A stretch of DNA of 64,000 nt from an uncultured Parabacteroides sp. (GCA_937894065.1 CALCST010000009.1:22730-86729); one strand, 5' to 3'; positions 25,664 to 35,479 are shown, counted from the first letter of the stretch. Notes: generated by a model not told the origin, from the letters alone. Translations and numbers: made by a program.

Positions 25664-26526
25664 GACACTCAGCGAAGATACAATATTGTTCTTTTATATC
25701 CCAATTATAAGGGCAAAAAGAGAATTTTGCAGGAATTTATTTTGGTTCTTCATATAGTCAAACGAATATTTCACAGAAATATCAGTATTCTATAAAATTA
25801 ATGCTGAAAACATTAACCAAGTTTAGTCGATATATCATTTTGTCACTTTTACATTTTGTCAAACGAACCCATCTGAGATTGCGATATTTCGAGGTGTTTA
25901 TCAGAAACTGTAGAACGATGGCACTCTCACGGAGTTAAGGAAATACAGATTGACGCAAAATCATTGCTTTTCCTGACAACAGAAAAATTCCATCCCAATC
26001 ATTTGTTTTTCTACAAGCATTTTGTTTACACAAATAACTATATACTTGATAAATGACAATGTAAATCCGTTCATGATTTTTACTCTTCCTGAGTGAAAAT
26101 TGCCATATTTAAGTGCAATTTATAGGATAACGGGACGGATTTTCCGACCCAAAAGCATTTGTTAAAAAAATGATTACTATAACTTCAGGCAATGATTATG
26201 AAGAGTTGCTAACATCATTACAATGTTACATGTGCACCATCACAATAATTCCCCAAACACATTGTAATCATTTCCCGGAACGATGTTTATAAAGTCGTAT
26301 TTTTCAATGTTTTCATTAAGTTTCTTGGGAATTGGCTGATAGCAGAAAAGCTTGTTTGGTTAATTAATGGAAGAAGAATCCACAAAAAGGTAGCATTTTG
26401 TATATTTTCAAGTTGAGTAACTTACGGGGCTTAAAATATCTCTATCATATTAAAAATATTTATTTGCAACTACTTGCCGTTTCTCAAAACAATATATATT
26501 TGTAAAAAGTAATTCATTATATAACT
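25664..26526. other. Gene-free stretch left of the MITE-like element
   Basis: About 860 bp with no credible ORF in six frames, no tRNA and no recognised transposase. It is AT-rich with scattered imperfect repeats (for example ttttgtcactttt / cattttgtcaaacg near 25850). It may be a decayed gene, but I could not reconstruct a family. Confidence 0.5.
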
Positions 26527-26860
26527 AACGTGAATTCGACGAATTAAAAATGCTAACAGATTTGTAGATTGGATTATTCCGGGGAAGAAGGACATAATAT
26601 TAAGGCTGAAAGCCTTTTTATAGCCCAGGGCGTGAGCCCTGGGTTAGGAGTATTTCCCCCCACTAATATAGCCCTGAAGGGGCGACACAATGTTATGTTA
26701 TGATATCGTCATTAATAGAGTGTCGCTCTTTCAGAGCTTTGATAGGATGGAGGTCGTTATACCCAGGGCTCACGCCCTGGGCTATACAAATCAGGCAAAT
26801 GCCTGATTTGAAAAGGCTTTCAGCCTTGATAGATAGTTCATAATTCGTCGAACTAACGTT
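26527..26860. mobile_element. MITE-like element, copy A (334 bp)
   Basis: Terminal inverted repeats AACGTGAATTCGACGAATTA (26527-26546) and TAATTCGTCGAACTAACGTT (26841-26860) agree at 18 of 20 positions. The 4-bp sequence aact flanks both ends (26523-26526 and 26861-26864), as expected of a target duplication. The interior is a chain of hairpins with overall mirror layout: aaggctgaaagcctt, cccagggcgtgagccctggg, then agccctgaaggggcgac facing gtcgctctttcagagct, then cccagggctcacgccctggg and aaggctttcagcctt. No coding capacity. It matches copy B at 56225-56551 along its length. Confidence 0.8.
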
Positions 26861-26903
26861 AACTAAGTAAAAAGAACTTCTATAAACTTATTTTTATAAC
26901 AAA

Positions 26904-27290
26904 ATGAAAAGACTAGCATTATTAACAGGAACATTAATCGCATCAGCCTTTCTGATTTGCGGATGTTCAGGCGAAAAGAAACAGGAGAAAGTTCTTCGCC
27001 ACGTAGTTATGTTCGGCTTCAAACCAGAAGTTTCAGCTGAGCAGGTAAAAGCAGTTGAAGATGCATTCGGAGAATTGCCTTCAAAAATCGACTTAATCAA
27101 AGATTATGAGTGGGGAACAGACTGCAGTCCTGAGGGAAAACAGCAAGGTCTGACTCACTGCTTCTTCGTAACTTTCCATTCTGAAGAGGATAGGGACGCA
27201 TATCTTATCCATCCAGCACATAAGGAGTTTGGCAAAGTTCTTGGTAACAAGGCGAGTGCAGTGACGGTGTTGGATTATTGGACTAGATAA
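26904..27290 (+). CDS. Dabb-domain lipoprotein (stress-responsive alpha/beta barrel)
   Basis: 128 residues. A lipoprotein signal ends at Cys21 (SAFLICGC). The remainder is a single Dabb domain (PF07876): KVLRHVVMFGFKPEVSAEQV (about 29-48), then LPSKIDLIKDYEWGTDCSPE, CFFVTFHSEEDRDAYLIHPA and KEFGKVLGNKASAVTVLDYW. Dabb proteins are small dimeric ferredoxin-like barrels found in stress-related and polyketide-cyclase-like settings. An exported lipidated Dabb is common in Bacteroides, with no known substrate. It stands alone just downstream of MITE-like copy A. Confidence 0.87.
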   Translation: MKRLALLTGTLIASAFLICGCSGEKKQEKVLRHVVMFGFKPEVSAEQVKAVEDAFGELPSKIDLIKDYEWGTDCSPEGKQQGLTHCFFVTFHSEEDRDAYLIHPAHKEFGKVLGNKASAVTVLDYWTR

Positions 27291-27330
27291 GTATAGAGAC
27301 GAGTTGACGAGGGGACAAGTTGACAGATAC

Positions 27331-27530
27331 ATAAGCCCTGAATGGGCGACACTTTTATAGCCTAGGGTGTAAGCCCTAGGTAAATGATGTACCTCCTCCA
27401 AAAAATAAGCTCTGAAGGAGCGGCACTATATCATTTTAGTGTCGCTCCTTCAGAGCTATTTCTTTCACACTCATACTAAACCTGGGGCTCACACCCCAGG
27501 CTAAATGTGCAAGGCTTTCAGCCTTGATGG
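27331..27530. repeat. REP-like palindromic cluster, copy C
   Basis: The same internal words as the MITE-like elements: agccctgaatgggcgacac, agcctagggtgtaagccctagg, agctctgaaggagcggcac facing gtgtcgctccttcagagct, cctggggctcacaccccagg and aaggctttcagccttg. The 20-bp terminal repeats of copies A and B are absent. A truncated GTTGACAAG repeat (gagttgacgaggggacaagt, 27301-27320) adjoins it on the left. Confidence 0.7.
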
Positions 27531-27588
27531 TTATTATCACAAATTAGCCTATAGCTTTGAGAAATACTCAATACAATTATATATCCTA

Positions 27589-29049
27589 TCAAGAAAGCTC
27601 CTTCCTCAACCTCGCCACCGGAACCCCAAGCTGCTCACGATATTTCGCCACCGTACGGCGGGCAATAACATATCCTTTTTCCTTCAATATCGCTGCCAGT
27701 TCCTCATCTGTCAGCGGTTTGCGCTTGTCTTCGGCATCAATAGACTGCTGAAGGATATGTTTCACTTCTCTGGTTGAAATCTCCTCGCCACTGTCGGTCT
27801 GCATTGATTCCGAGAAGAAATATTTCAAAGGATAAATTCCGTAGTTTGTCTGTACATATTTGCTGTTGCTCACACGCGAAACAGTAGAAACATCAAAACC
27901 AGACTTCTCTGCCACATCCTTCAGAATCATAGGACGGAGCGTTGTCTCGTCGCCGGTAAGGAAAAACTCACGCTGAAGAATCATTATCGCTTCCATCGTG
28001 CGAAGCAAGGTGTTCTGACGCTGTTTCACAGCATCAATAAAACCACGTGCGGCATCCAGTTTCTGCTTGACGAAAGTCACGGCATCACGGCGGTCGGCAG
28101 TACGGTTCTGCTTGTTTCCTGCATAATCCTCCAGCATTTCCATATATTCACGGCTAATGCGCAAATCAGGAACACCGCGGTTGTTCATCGTCAGAGTAAG
28201 CTCACCGTTATTTGCATCAACAATGAAATCCGGAGTCACACGGCTCATGGCAACCTCGGCATCGCCGCCCCATTCATTTCCCGGCTTCGGATTAAGCAAA
28301 GTAATCTCACGAATTACGCGCTTCATCATATCCTCGTCGATATTCAACGAGCGCATTATTTTCTCATATCTTTTACGTGAAAAATCTTCAAAGAAAGACT
28401 CAACAACCTTCTCAGCATAGTCAACTGCTTCAGTCTGCTCACGACGCTTCAACTGCAAGAGAAGACATTCCTGCAAATCAGTTGCTCCAACTCCTGCCGG
28501 GTCAAAATCTTGAACAACTTTCAGAAGTCTTTCCACATCCTTCAGGTCGGCATCCACTCCAGCCTGGAAAACCAAATCATCGGCAATAGACGAAAGTTCA
28601 CGTCTCAAATAACCGTCATCATCGATATTTCCAACGATATATTCGGCAATTTTCTCATCCTTTTCCGGAAGTCCGAGCACTGAAAGCTGCTCAAGAAGAT
28701 AGGAATTAAGAGACACACCACTGGAGAATGGTATTTCCTCCTTCTTCTCGGCACGCTCGCTCATTTCCCTAAGCTTGTATTCCGGAATATCATCTTCAGA
28801 CATATAGTCACCGAGAGAAATGTCCACATCGGCATCGCCTCCGTTGTCCATCTCAGGAGAATCCTCCTGTGAAATATCATCCTGTCCTTCGGGCAATTCC
28901 TTGCCTTCCTCAAGGGCAGGATTTTCCTCCAGCTCTTTCTTGATACGTTCTTCTATCTCAATTGCAGGCAGCTCCAGCAATCGAATTACCTGCAGTTGCT
29001 GCGGCGACAGTTTCTGCTGTAGCTTTTGTTGCAAATGTTGTTTCAACAT
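27589..29049 (-). CDS. rpoN: RNA polymerase sigma-54 factor
   Basis: 486 residues, standard for sigma-54, which recognises GG-N10-GC promoters and needs an AAA+ activator. The Gln/Leu-rich Region I is LKQHLQQKLQQKLSPQQLQV (2-21), followed by IRLLELPAIEIEERIKKELEE, read in parts. Region II is acidic (about 45-100). The RpoN box ARRTVAKYRE is exact at 463-472, and the preceding HTH (DVAEKSGFDVSTVSRVSNSK) is intact. No sigma-54 activator gene is adjacent; the nearest regulators in the window are of LytTR and AraC type. Downstream (lower coordinates) lies REP-like copy C. Confidence 0.96.
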   Translation of the reverse strand: MLKQHLQQKLQQKLSPQQLQVIRLLELPAIEIEERIKKELEENPALEEGKELPEGQDDISQEDSPEMDNGGDADVDISLGDYMSEDDIPEYKLREMSERAEKKEEIPFSSGVSLNSYLLEQLSVLGLPEKDEKIAEYIVGNIDDDGYLRRELSSIADDLVFQAGVDADLKDVERLLKVVQDFDPAGVGATDLQECLLLQLKRREQTEAVDYAEKVVESFFEDFSRKRYEKIMRSLNIDEDMMKRVIREITLLNPKPGNEWGGDAEVAMSRVTPDFIVDANNGELTLTMNNRGVPDLRISREYMEMLEDYAGNKQNRTADRRDAVTFVKQKLDAARGFIDAVKQRQNTLLRTMEAIMILQREFFLTGDETTLRPMILKDVAEKSGFDVSTVSRVSNSKYVQTNYGIYPLKYFFSESMQTDSGEEISTREVKHILQQSIDAEDKRKPLTDEELAAILKEKGYVIARRTVAKYREQLGVPVARLRKELS

Positions 29050-29708
29050 ATTGTTGGTTTTGAGTTTTTAAGTTTATAAATTAATTTAAGTTTCGCAAGT
29101 TGCTCAACTTTAAAGTTAACATGGATTCAGAAACAAGCCAACCAGGAAATTACCTTTGTCAACTCGTTATCTTGTCAACTTGTCAACTGAATAAGATTTG
29201 TAAATTTAGATATTCAATATAGAAATGACAAAAAGTAAGGCTTAAAAAATATTAGACAACGATTACAGTGGGATTATGTATGGTTATAACATCTGTCTGA
29301 AAATATATCCAAATCCGATTTCAATTACATTCGGAAGTAATCGGAATTACTTACGGAAGAAAATGTTGTTACATTCGGATGTATTTGGGGATTGCCTTCG
29401 GATAGTGTTCCCACCGTTCCATTGGATTGCAAATCCGTTGAAACAGAGGCTAAGAGACAAGGAGTATAAGGCTGAAAGCCTTGATTGATGCTAATACATT
29501 ATTCCGCCTAAATTGACAAAGAACCAAGATGTTTCCAAAGCCATGTTTCACATTTCCCCTAATATTATGTAAATCAAATAAATGATATGATTCTAGCTTT
29601 ATAAAACTAATTCTTCATTTGCATTAAACAGCGAATGTTAAAATAGATTCAAAGTTCACATGATTTCTCTGACTCTCAACTTTATAACAAAATTGTGAAA
29701 CTTGAAAG
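29050..29708. other. Gene-free stretch upstream of rpoN
   Basis: About 660 bp without a credible gene. It holds a tttaagtttcgcaagttgc word (near 29088), a GTTGACAAG-type repeat (29110-29190), TTCGGA-containing direct repeats (ttacattcggaagtaatcgg near 29325 and ttacattcggatgtatttgg near 29370) and one REP hairpin, aaggctgaaagccttg (29469-29484). Confidence 0.5.
29110..29190. repeat. GTTGACAAG-family repeat (degenerate left arm)
   Basis: The right side is clear (tttgtcaactcgttatcttg, tcaacttgtcaact). The left side (cagaaacaagccaaccagga) has lost the central TTGAC, giving a decayed unit. Confidence 0.55.
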
Positions 29709-29710
29709 AA

Positions 29711-29773
29711 AAAAGCTCGCAGTGTTTCTGGAAAAACATAACGATGTTTTTTGGAAAACACTGCGAGCTTTTT
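29711..29773. terminator. Bidirectional terminator-like hairpin after the DUF4493 operon
   Basis: AAAAGCTCGCAGTGTTT (29711-29727) pairs with AAACACTGCGAGCTTTTT (29756-29773), a 17-bp near-perfect stem with A-run and T-run ends on both strands. It lies 28 bp downstream of the adhesin stop. The loop contains copy 2 of the CAGTGTTT/ACGATGTTTTTT dispersed repeat (29718-29754). Confidence 0.8.
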
Positions 29774-29800
29774 GGGAAAAGGTTGTGTCCTTTTTTTCTG

Positions 29801-32800
29801 TTATTTCACCATTACTTTAACAACCTTGTTGTTTCCGACTCTTACAAGATAATCTCCTGCAGGAAGAGGATATGATGAAAGACCTGGAGCAATATCACGG
29901 TTAATAAGCATAGCCCCGGAGAAATTCCAAACTTTCAAATCTGAAGGTTGAGACAATTCAACATACAAACTTCCGTTTGCTGTGTATATTCTTGCATCCT
30001 GAGCTGCTATCTCTTCATTGTCCACAACCATCTTGTCTGCTTCAAGGAATTCGGCTTTCAATGTGACATTCTTTGTGATTGTATATGGATACGGATTCAA
30101 TGTATTTCCGTCGCTCCAGCGAAGGAACATATATTCAGCCTCCGGTGTTGCAGTAAGATTCACAACAGTTCCATATAATTGTTCACCTGTTTTGTCTGCC
30201 TCAACCTTTCCGTTCTCGGTCTGTTCCAATGTCAGAGTATAGCTTCCAAGAGTAAGACCTTCTACTGTTACGGTCGTATTCTCTGATATATTATTCAAAG
30301 AATAAACATAAGTTTCAGCTTCGGTTGAAGCTCTCAATTCCATTTCCTGCTGAAGAACCTTTTCGGCAGCCTTAACCACAATCTTGCTTCCTGCATACTG
30401 AGGCAACAGAACAATCTTGAAACGTGCGCTTCCGCCTTTCTCCACTGCATTCAGATTACCACTCAAAGAAACAACACCTGCACCAGCCGGCAATGTAAAG
30501 CTTAAAGATTCAGTCTCACCCGAAGCCGATACGAACAAAGGCTGCACTCCTTGAGCGTCCGAAGCCGTCATCATTCGAGGATTCTCTGTTACACCGTCAT
30601 TCCATTTCGAGAACATCTTTCCGGCAGGAGCCTTTGCATAAAGAGTAACCATATCTCCAGCATAAAGACCTTCCTTAGTTGCATCCTTGCCGGTCTCTAC
30701 ATTAGTTATGCTTGTATTAGTCTTTTGCGAAAGAGTAATCTTGTCACGTGTTATACCTTCCACCGACACACTCTTGTGTTCACGTATATAATACAAACTA
30801 TATACTCCGGTTTCGGTAGGCTCGATAACCTCGCCATTTACTTTCACCACAGGTTCTGATGATTTATATTGAGCATCAATATCAAGCCAGAACTTGCAAG
30901 TTCCGTTTTTATCCACCTGCTGAGAATATCCGCTAAGAGTTTTCACAGTCACACCCTCAATCTGTGGGAAAGTAACCATATATACCATTTTCTCCTTGCT
31001 GAATGTTGCCGAAACGGTCTGAGCCTTCTTTACAATCAGTTCACGAGGATTTTGCTTTGAGTTGTCGTTCCATGCAGTGAAGAAATATCCAGCATTAGGG
31101 AATGCTTCCAGTTGAATTGTATCACCATAAACCACACTGCAACTGTCGCCTGCAATACCTACAAAGGCAATACGTCCGCCATCAGTCTGTTTCAGTTTCA
31201 CAGCAAAGTTTTTGTATTTAACATTGCCTACTGTAACTGTAACATTTTCCTTTAATTCGGACAAAACATATGTATTTCCTGTTCCGCGGGAAAGTTGACG
31301 TCCGTTGGCATACACCTTGATGGCTGTTGCCGGTGTTTCTATAATTTTACTGTCAACAACAAGTTTGAACTTGAAAGAGCCGCCTGTCGCAACGGCTGTT
31401 TCCACTTCTCCTCCATCAGGGTTTACGGCAGTAACGCCTTCCGGAAGGTCGAAGGTGATTGAAATATTACCAGTTCCGAATGTTATCTCACGTGTTGTAA
31501 CACCATCTTTGTATCCTTCTTTACGTGAAATACCTTCCACCACAACAACTCCTTCTTTTGAAGAAGTGACAAGGAATTTTCCGGTATATTCTTTCTCAAT
31601 TCCTCCAATTCGATAATAAAGTTTACCGCCAGACTCACCTCCGTAGAGCGTAACTTCGGCACTTCCTCCGGCAGGCAAGGCTGATACATTTTCTGGAGAG
31701 ACTGACATCGAAGGAGCTGATGCCTGAGGACGACCGTCGTCCATCAAAGCGGAAATAGTGATACCGCATGTATCCGGCATTGTAACTTCAATGGGCTGCG
31801 TCTCATACATTTCTCCATTCACCCAAAGCTGTTTGAACTTGAATGCCGAAGATGTTGCCGCTACTGAAACAGTAAGTTTCTTGCCTGGGTCAACAATAGT
31901 TTCAGAAGCTATTTCCTTATTATCCAATTTAACCGTAATCTTTCCTCCTTCCGGTTGGCGGATTATTACGGAACGGCCGCCTTTCCATTCGGCGTAGAAG
32001 GTTTTGTTGCCGATTGAGTTTTTTTCTATTTTATCAACGTCTTTATCTCCAGTATTCTCTCCCCAATATGTTGACTCCATTGTGTGCCATGTCACGAATG
32101 AAAAGTTTGGACGTGTCGGGTTAGGCAACACAACTTCATCCTCAACAGTATATGACTGCGGAGCATCTGATGGTAATGTTCCATTATACAGATAATCATA
32201 CTTTATGCTATATCTCACCAGTTCCCATTTTGCATAAAGATTAATATCACTGTTTATTCCAACAGGAATCTCTGTTATTGGTGTATCACTGCAATCTTCC
32301 TTGAAGCACCAACCCAAAAGCTTATATCCACGCTTGGTCCCATTCATAGGCAAATCTTTTTCGATAGCAGAAGTGAAACGGACAGATGTTGTGGCACCAC
32401 TCATATCTGGACTATTCCAATGAAGTGTTGCGATATAAACTGTAGATGCTTTTGCCTCGAGAGTAACCACGCCACCTTTATCTGCTCCTACATTTGTTTT
32501 AAACCAATCCAAAGTCAATTCCTTTACCAGCTTATCGCTATAATACCATCCGGCAAACTCCTTGTCGTTGACTATTGAGGTAAGTGTTGGTATGGTATAT
32601 GGAAGATTCTTTCTGTATTCCGAAAATTCGTAGGTAAATGTCACATCCTTGAACGTACTTTTGTCATATTTATAATTTACAGTATATAGCGGAACCCAAC
32701 GGGCAGTAAGCTCCATATTACCTGTTGTTCCCTTTAATATTTTTTCAACTTTCACACCGTCGTTGTTATACCAACCGGTGAATTCGTAACCGGGTTTTGT

Positions 32801-33784
32801 CGGGGATGGCAGTTCGTCTATAGATGAATCAACATTATACTCTATTTTATCCACCACTGAACCTCCATCCGAATCAAAAGTTATATAATAATTGGTATAT
32901 ACCCAATTTGCTTTATAAGCTATTGTTCCTTCAGGCTCTCGATTACTTAATACAGGTATTCCATTATACTCTGTCGCTTCCCCTTGTCGTTCCCATTTAC
33001 TCTTTTCCATATCATAACCGATAATCTCAGGCAAAGCAGGCAAAGTAAAGCCAGTTTCTATGGTATAATCTATATTTGCTACTGGAGTTGCGTTTTTCCC
33101 GTCAAGGTCGAATGTGGCTGTGTATTGGGATAAATAGACCTTTGCTTCTTTATCATTCCAATTATCAGTTTGAGTTACATTTGCTGTTGTATAACGGTTC
33201 AAAGCTAAGCCTTGTATATATGAACCACTAGGTATAATTGTATTCAAACTCTCTATATCAGGATCTATAGGCCAAGCTGTACCTGATTGACCATTACTAC
33301 CCAAAAAACCTCCTTTTCCACCATTTCCTGGAATACAATTCACAATAATATTGTGTATTTTAACCAATCCTCCTACAATATGAAAGCCTGAAGCAGATTC
33401 TCCATTGTCGCCATCATCTCCCCATCCAGTATGGCTATCACCATTCCTTGCCTTTACAATAACAGAACCACCTCCTGTAAACAAAGAATTACCTCCAGAT
33501 ATATAGAAAGCCTTTGCGTGAGTCTTATCCGAAGTTCTATCAACAGTCAAAGTCACCCCTTCCGGAATAACCAACGTCATTTCACCATCAAGAATATTCA
33601 GAGTTTCATATATTGTCTTGTTTGAATTCAATGTTACAATATTGCCGGATATTGAAGCTTCACTTCCTAAAGCATCCTTTAAATTCTGAGCAGAGCGAAT
33701 ATCTACAGCCATAGACTTAACAGCATACCCCACCACCGCCACCAACAGCAAAACCCATCTCCATATATGTTTTTTCATACTCAA
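29801..33784 (-). CDS. Large exported repeat adhesin with Listeria-Bacteroides repeats and T9SS-like C-terminal domain
   Basis: 1327 residues. A signal peptide (about 1-26, M3 is an alternative start) is followed by a beta-helix-like region (about 45-190) with Gly/Asn-rich turns. Next come about five Listeria-Bacteroides (Flg_new, InlB B-repeat) modules (about 210-605), recognisable by GYEFTGWYNNDGVKVEKI and GYKLLGWCFKEDC spacing and by closing TARW / YAKWE strands. The second half (about 620-1250) holds several divergent bacterial-repeat domains with the motif FKQLWVNG or MFLRWSDG. The last 75 residues (ARIYTANGSLYVELSQPSDL, ending YLVRVGNNKVVKVMVK) resemble a type A C-terminal sorting domain of the type IX system. 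It is the last gene of the DUF4493 operon. An adhesin or matrix role is inferred from architecture only. Confidence 0.82.
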   Translation of the reverse strand: MSMKKHIWRWVLLLVAVVGYAVKSMAVDIRSAQNLKDALGSEASISGNIVTLNSNKTIYETLNILDGEMTLVIPEGVTLTVDRTSDKTHAKAFYISGGNSLFTGGGSVIVKARNGDSHTGWGDDGDNGESASGFHIVGGLVKIHNIIVNCIPGNGGKGGFLGSNGQSGTAWPIDPDIESLNTIIPSGSYIQGLALNRYTTANVTQTDNWNDKEAKVYLSQYTATFDLDGKNATPVANIDYTIETGFTLPALPEIIGYDMEKSKWERQGEATEYNGIPVLSNREPEGTIAYKANWVYTNYYITFDSDGGSVVDKIEYNVDSSIDELPSPTKPGYEFTGWYNNDGVKVEKILKGTTGNMELTARWVPLYTVNYKYDKSTFKDVTFTYEFSEYRKNLPYTIPTLTSIVNDKEFAGWYYSDKLVKELTLDWFKTNVGADKGGVVTLEAKASTVYIATLHWNSPDMSGATTSVRFTSAIEKDLPMNGTKRGYKLLGWCFKEDCSDTPITEIPVGINSDINLYAKWELVRYSIKYDYLYNGTLPSDAPQSYTVEDEVVLPNPTRPNFSFVTWHTMESTYWGENTGDKDVDKIEKNSIGNKTFYAEWKGGRSVIIRQPEGGKITVKLDNKEIASETIVDPGKKLTVSVAATSSAFKFKQLWVNGEMYETQPIEVTMPDTCGITISALMDDGRPQASAPSMSVSPENVSALPAGGSAEVTLYGGESGGKLYYRIGGIEKEYTGKFLVTSSKEGVVVVEGISRKEGYKDGVTTREITFGTGNISITFDLPEGVTAVNPDGGEVETAVATGGSFKFKLVVDSKIIETPATAIKVYANGRQLSRGTGNTYVLSELKENVTVTVGNVKYKNFAVKLKQTDGGRIAFVGIAGDSCSVVYGDTIQLEAFPNAGYFFTAWNDNSKQNPRELIVKKAQTVSATFSKEKMVYMVTFPQIEGVTVKTLSGYSQQVDKNGTCKFWLDIDAQYKSSEPVVKVNGEVIEPTETGVYSLYYIREHKSVSVEGITRDKITLSQKTNTSITNVETGKDATKEGLYAGDMVTLYAKAPAGKMFSKWNDGVTENPRMMTASDAQGVQPLFVSASGETESLSFTLPAGAGVVSLSGNLNAVEKGGSARFKIVLLPQYAGSKIVVKAAEKVLQQEMELRASTEAETYVYSLNNISENTTVTVEGLTLGSYTLTLEQTENGKVEADKTGEQLYGTVVNLTATPEAEYMFLRWSDGNTLNPYPYTITKNVTLKAEFLEADKMVVDNEEIAAQDARIYTANGSLYVELSQPSDLKVWNFSGAMLINRDIAPGLSSYPLPAGDYLVRVGNNKVVKVMVK

Positions 33785-33829
33785 ATAAAGCGTTTTATAG
33801 TTTTATACTTAAGCCAAAAGTCTCAATAA

Positions 33830-35479
33830 TTACTCAAACACCAACTCACACTCATCAAGCAACAACACACTAGAAGTACTACCAGTAAAGAAATCACCAT
33901 ACTTACTTGAAGATGCCACAATAAGTATATAAGTCGGTTTCGTTGCATAATCACGATATTGCAGCTTGATATCAAACATCTGATAGTCGGATGATGACTG
34001 GTCTGTCTTCAACTCACCGAAAGCGACCATAGATTCGTTGTTCCACGTCAAGTCCACAAAATCTCCAGTATTGGTATTTACCTTAAACGGAGCAGACCAA
34101 GTGAACAAAGCTACATATATATGGCAGGAATCTTTCGTTCCCTGCAAAGATTCGTATGGAGATTTAACCTTGTCGATAACACCGGAATTATATTTATAAT
34201 ATCCCCTCAAACCGGAAGGGCGACCAGTATAAGGACGACCGAAGTTCAGCGACGCGCCACTGAGACCTTCCACCTTGCCGAATGTTCCTGCATATAAACT
34301 TCCGGCAGCAAATACACCGGCTACGGTTTTGCTTTCAAGGCGAGCCGCCTTACCATTAATCACGTCGTTAGATTCGGGAGACGTCGGGTTTGCCTCACCA
34401 ACGGCATTGGAACCTTTGTTTCCGGAATCCCAGAAATAATTTTCGTCAGTCAAATCCTTATTTGCATACCAGCTTTTGCCATCTTTAAACCAATCGTCGA
34501 AAGAAAGGTTAGGCACAGTTGGCATATCTTCGGTTGTGAATTGCTGAACCGGATTTGTTTTGCCGTCGAGTGTAAGCTCATATTCATATGTTGTAGATGC
34601 TTTCAAGTGAGTGAAAGTAAGAGTGAATGTGCCGTCTTCATTGACAACAATCTCGTTTGAAAGCACATTTTCCCAATCACCGGCAACAACTTCAGTTCCT
34701 TCGCTTTGTGAAAGCTCGCGATAACGTGCTGATACTTGTCCGGTTTTGGTTTCACCTTGAATATATGCACGCTTTGCCCAAGGATAAATAGCTGTAGTCT
34801 TAGCCTCGTCGCCTACAGGATGACGGACACTGATAGTCCACTCCTCTGTCTGGTCGAAAGCTGTCACATAAAATACTCTGGGACGGGTAAAGTCTGTGAC
34901 AGTCTGCGGGTCCGGCTGCGTTTCGGCAACGCTGCAACCAAGCTGCAATGTTTCTATTTCAATATTCTTAAAAGATGGTTGTGAAGCAGAATCGACAAGG
35001 ATAACCACATTGTGATTTATCTCGTCCACCAAAGGCTCGCCTACCATATTCTTTACCTTTATAATACGTGTAATATCATGAGAAACGGAAATTGTCCACT
35101 CATAATCCTGATAAAGGCGGAGAGTCATCTGAACCGGATTAAGGAAATTCATCCGTGTGTCAGCCGAAGCCGGAAGACTGTCTGCCGAAACAAAACCGGT
35201 GTCCGGAAAATTCACCAAATCAAGACAAGCCTTTTCATCAGGTATTATCTCAGCACCTTCAGTCACCTCTAACTGTGTTATGCGCAGATTACGCAAATCA
35301 AGAGTATCTATAATTTTTACTTCAACAGTTCTTGTATCGGGATAAATCTTCACAGAAGTCTGTCCGTCAACACCAAATCCCAAAATCTGACAATTAGACG
35401 TTGGATATGGAATATCATTCTTTACACATGAAGTCAGGAATAATACTGAAAGGATAAATGATATGCAGCTTTTAAACAT
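33830..35479 (-). CDS. PCMD-domain lipoprotein
   Basis: 549 residues from the ATG at 35479, which gives a compact lipoprotein signal with Cys18 (SVLFLTSC); an ATG 24 bp further upstream is possible. Residues about 30-310 form Ig-like beta modules (VKIYPDTRTVEVKIIDTLDL, then WTISVSHDITRIIKVKNM). The C-terminal PCMD domain (PF13201, putative carbohydrate metabolism domain) begins at VPNLSFDDW (about 326) and ends with ASSSKYGDFFTGSTSSVL and a DE-x-x-L motif. The same start (VPN..F..W) and end recur in the 750-residue protein, marking paralogous PCMD modules. It lacks the N-terminal DUF4493 module of its neighbours. Function unknown; PCMD proteins are surface lipoproteins thought to bind glycans. 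Confidence 0.82.
   Translation of the reverse strand: MFKSCISFILSVLFLTSCVKNDIPYPTSNCQILGFGVDGQTSVKIYPDTRTVEVKIIDTLDLRNLRITQLEVTEGAEIIPDEKACLDLVNFPDTGFVSADSLPASADTRMNFLNPVQMTLRLYQDYEWTISVSHDITRIIKVKNMVGEPLVDEINHNVVILVDSASQPSFKNIEIETLQLGCSVAETQPDPQTVTDFTRPRVFYVTAFDQTEEWTISVRHPVGDEAKTTAIYPWAKRAYIQGETKTGQVSARYRELSQSEGTEVVAGDWENVLSNEIVVNEDGTFTLTFTHLKASTTYEYELTLDGKTNPVQQFTTEDMPTVPNLSFDDWFKDGKSWYANKDLTDENYFWDSGNKGSNAVGEANPTSPESNDVINGKAARLESKTVAGVFAAGSLYAGTFGKVEGLSGASLNFGRPYTGRPSGLRGYYKYNSGVIDKVKSPYESLQGTKDSCHIYVALFTWSAPFKVNTNTGDFVDLTWNNESMVAFGELKTDQSSSDYQMFDIKLQYRDYATKPTYILIVASSSKYGDFFTGSTSSVLLLDECELVFE

Noticed and set aside
25664..26526. tRNA or small ORF in the gap
   Set aside because: No cloverleaf pattern or TTCGA-type T-loop was found, and all frames are broken within a few tens of codons.
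26527..26860. Intact insertion sequence
   Set aside because: The 334 bp between the terminal repeats have no open frame of useful length, so only a non-autonomous element is supported.
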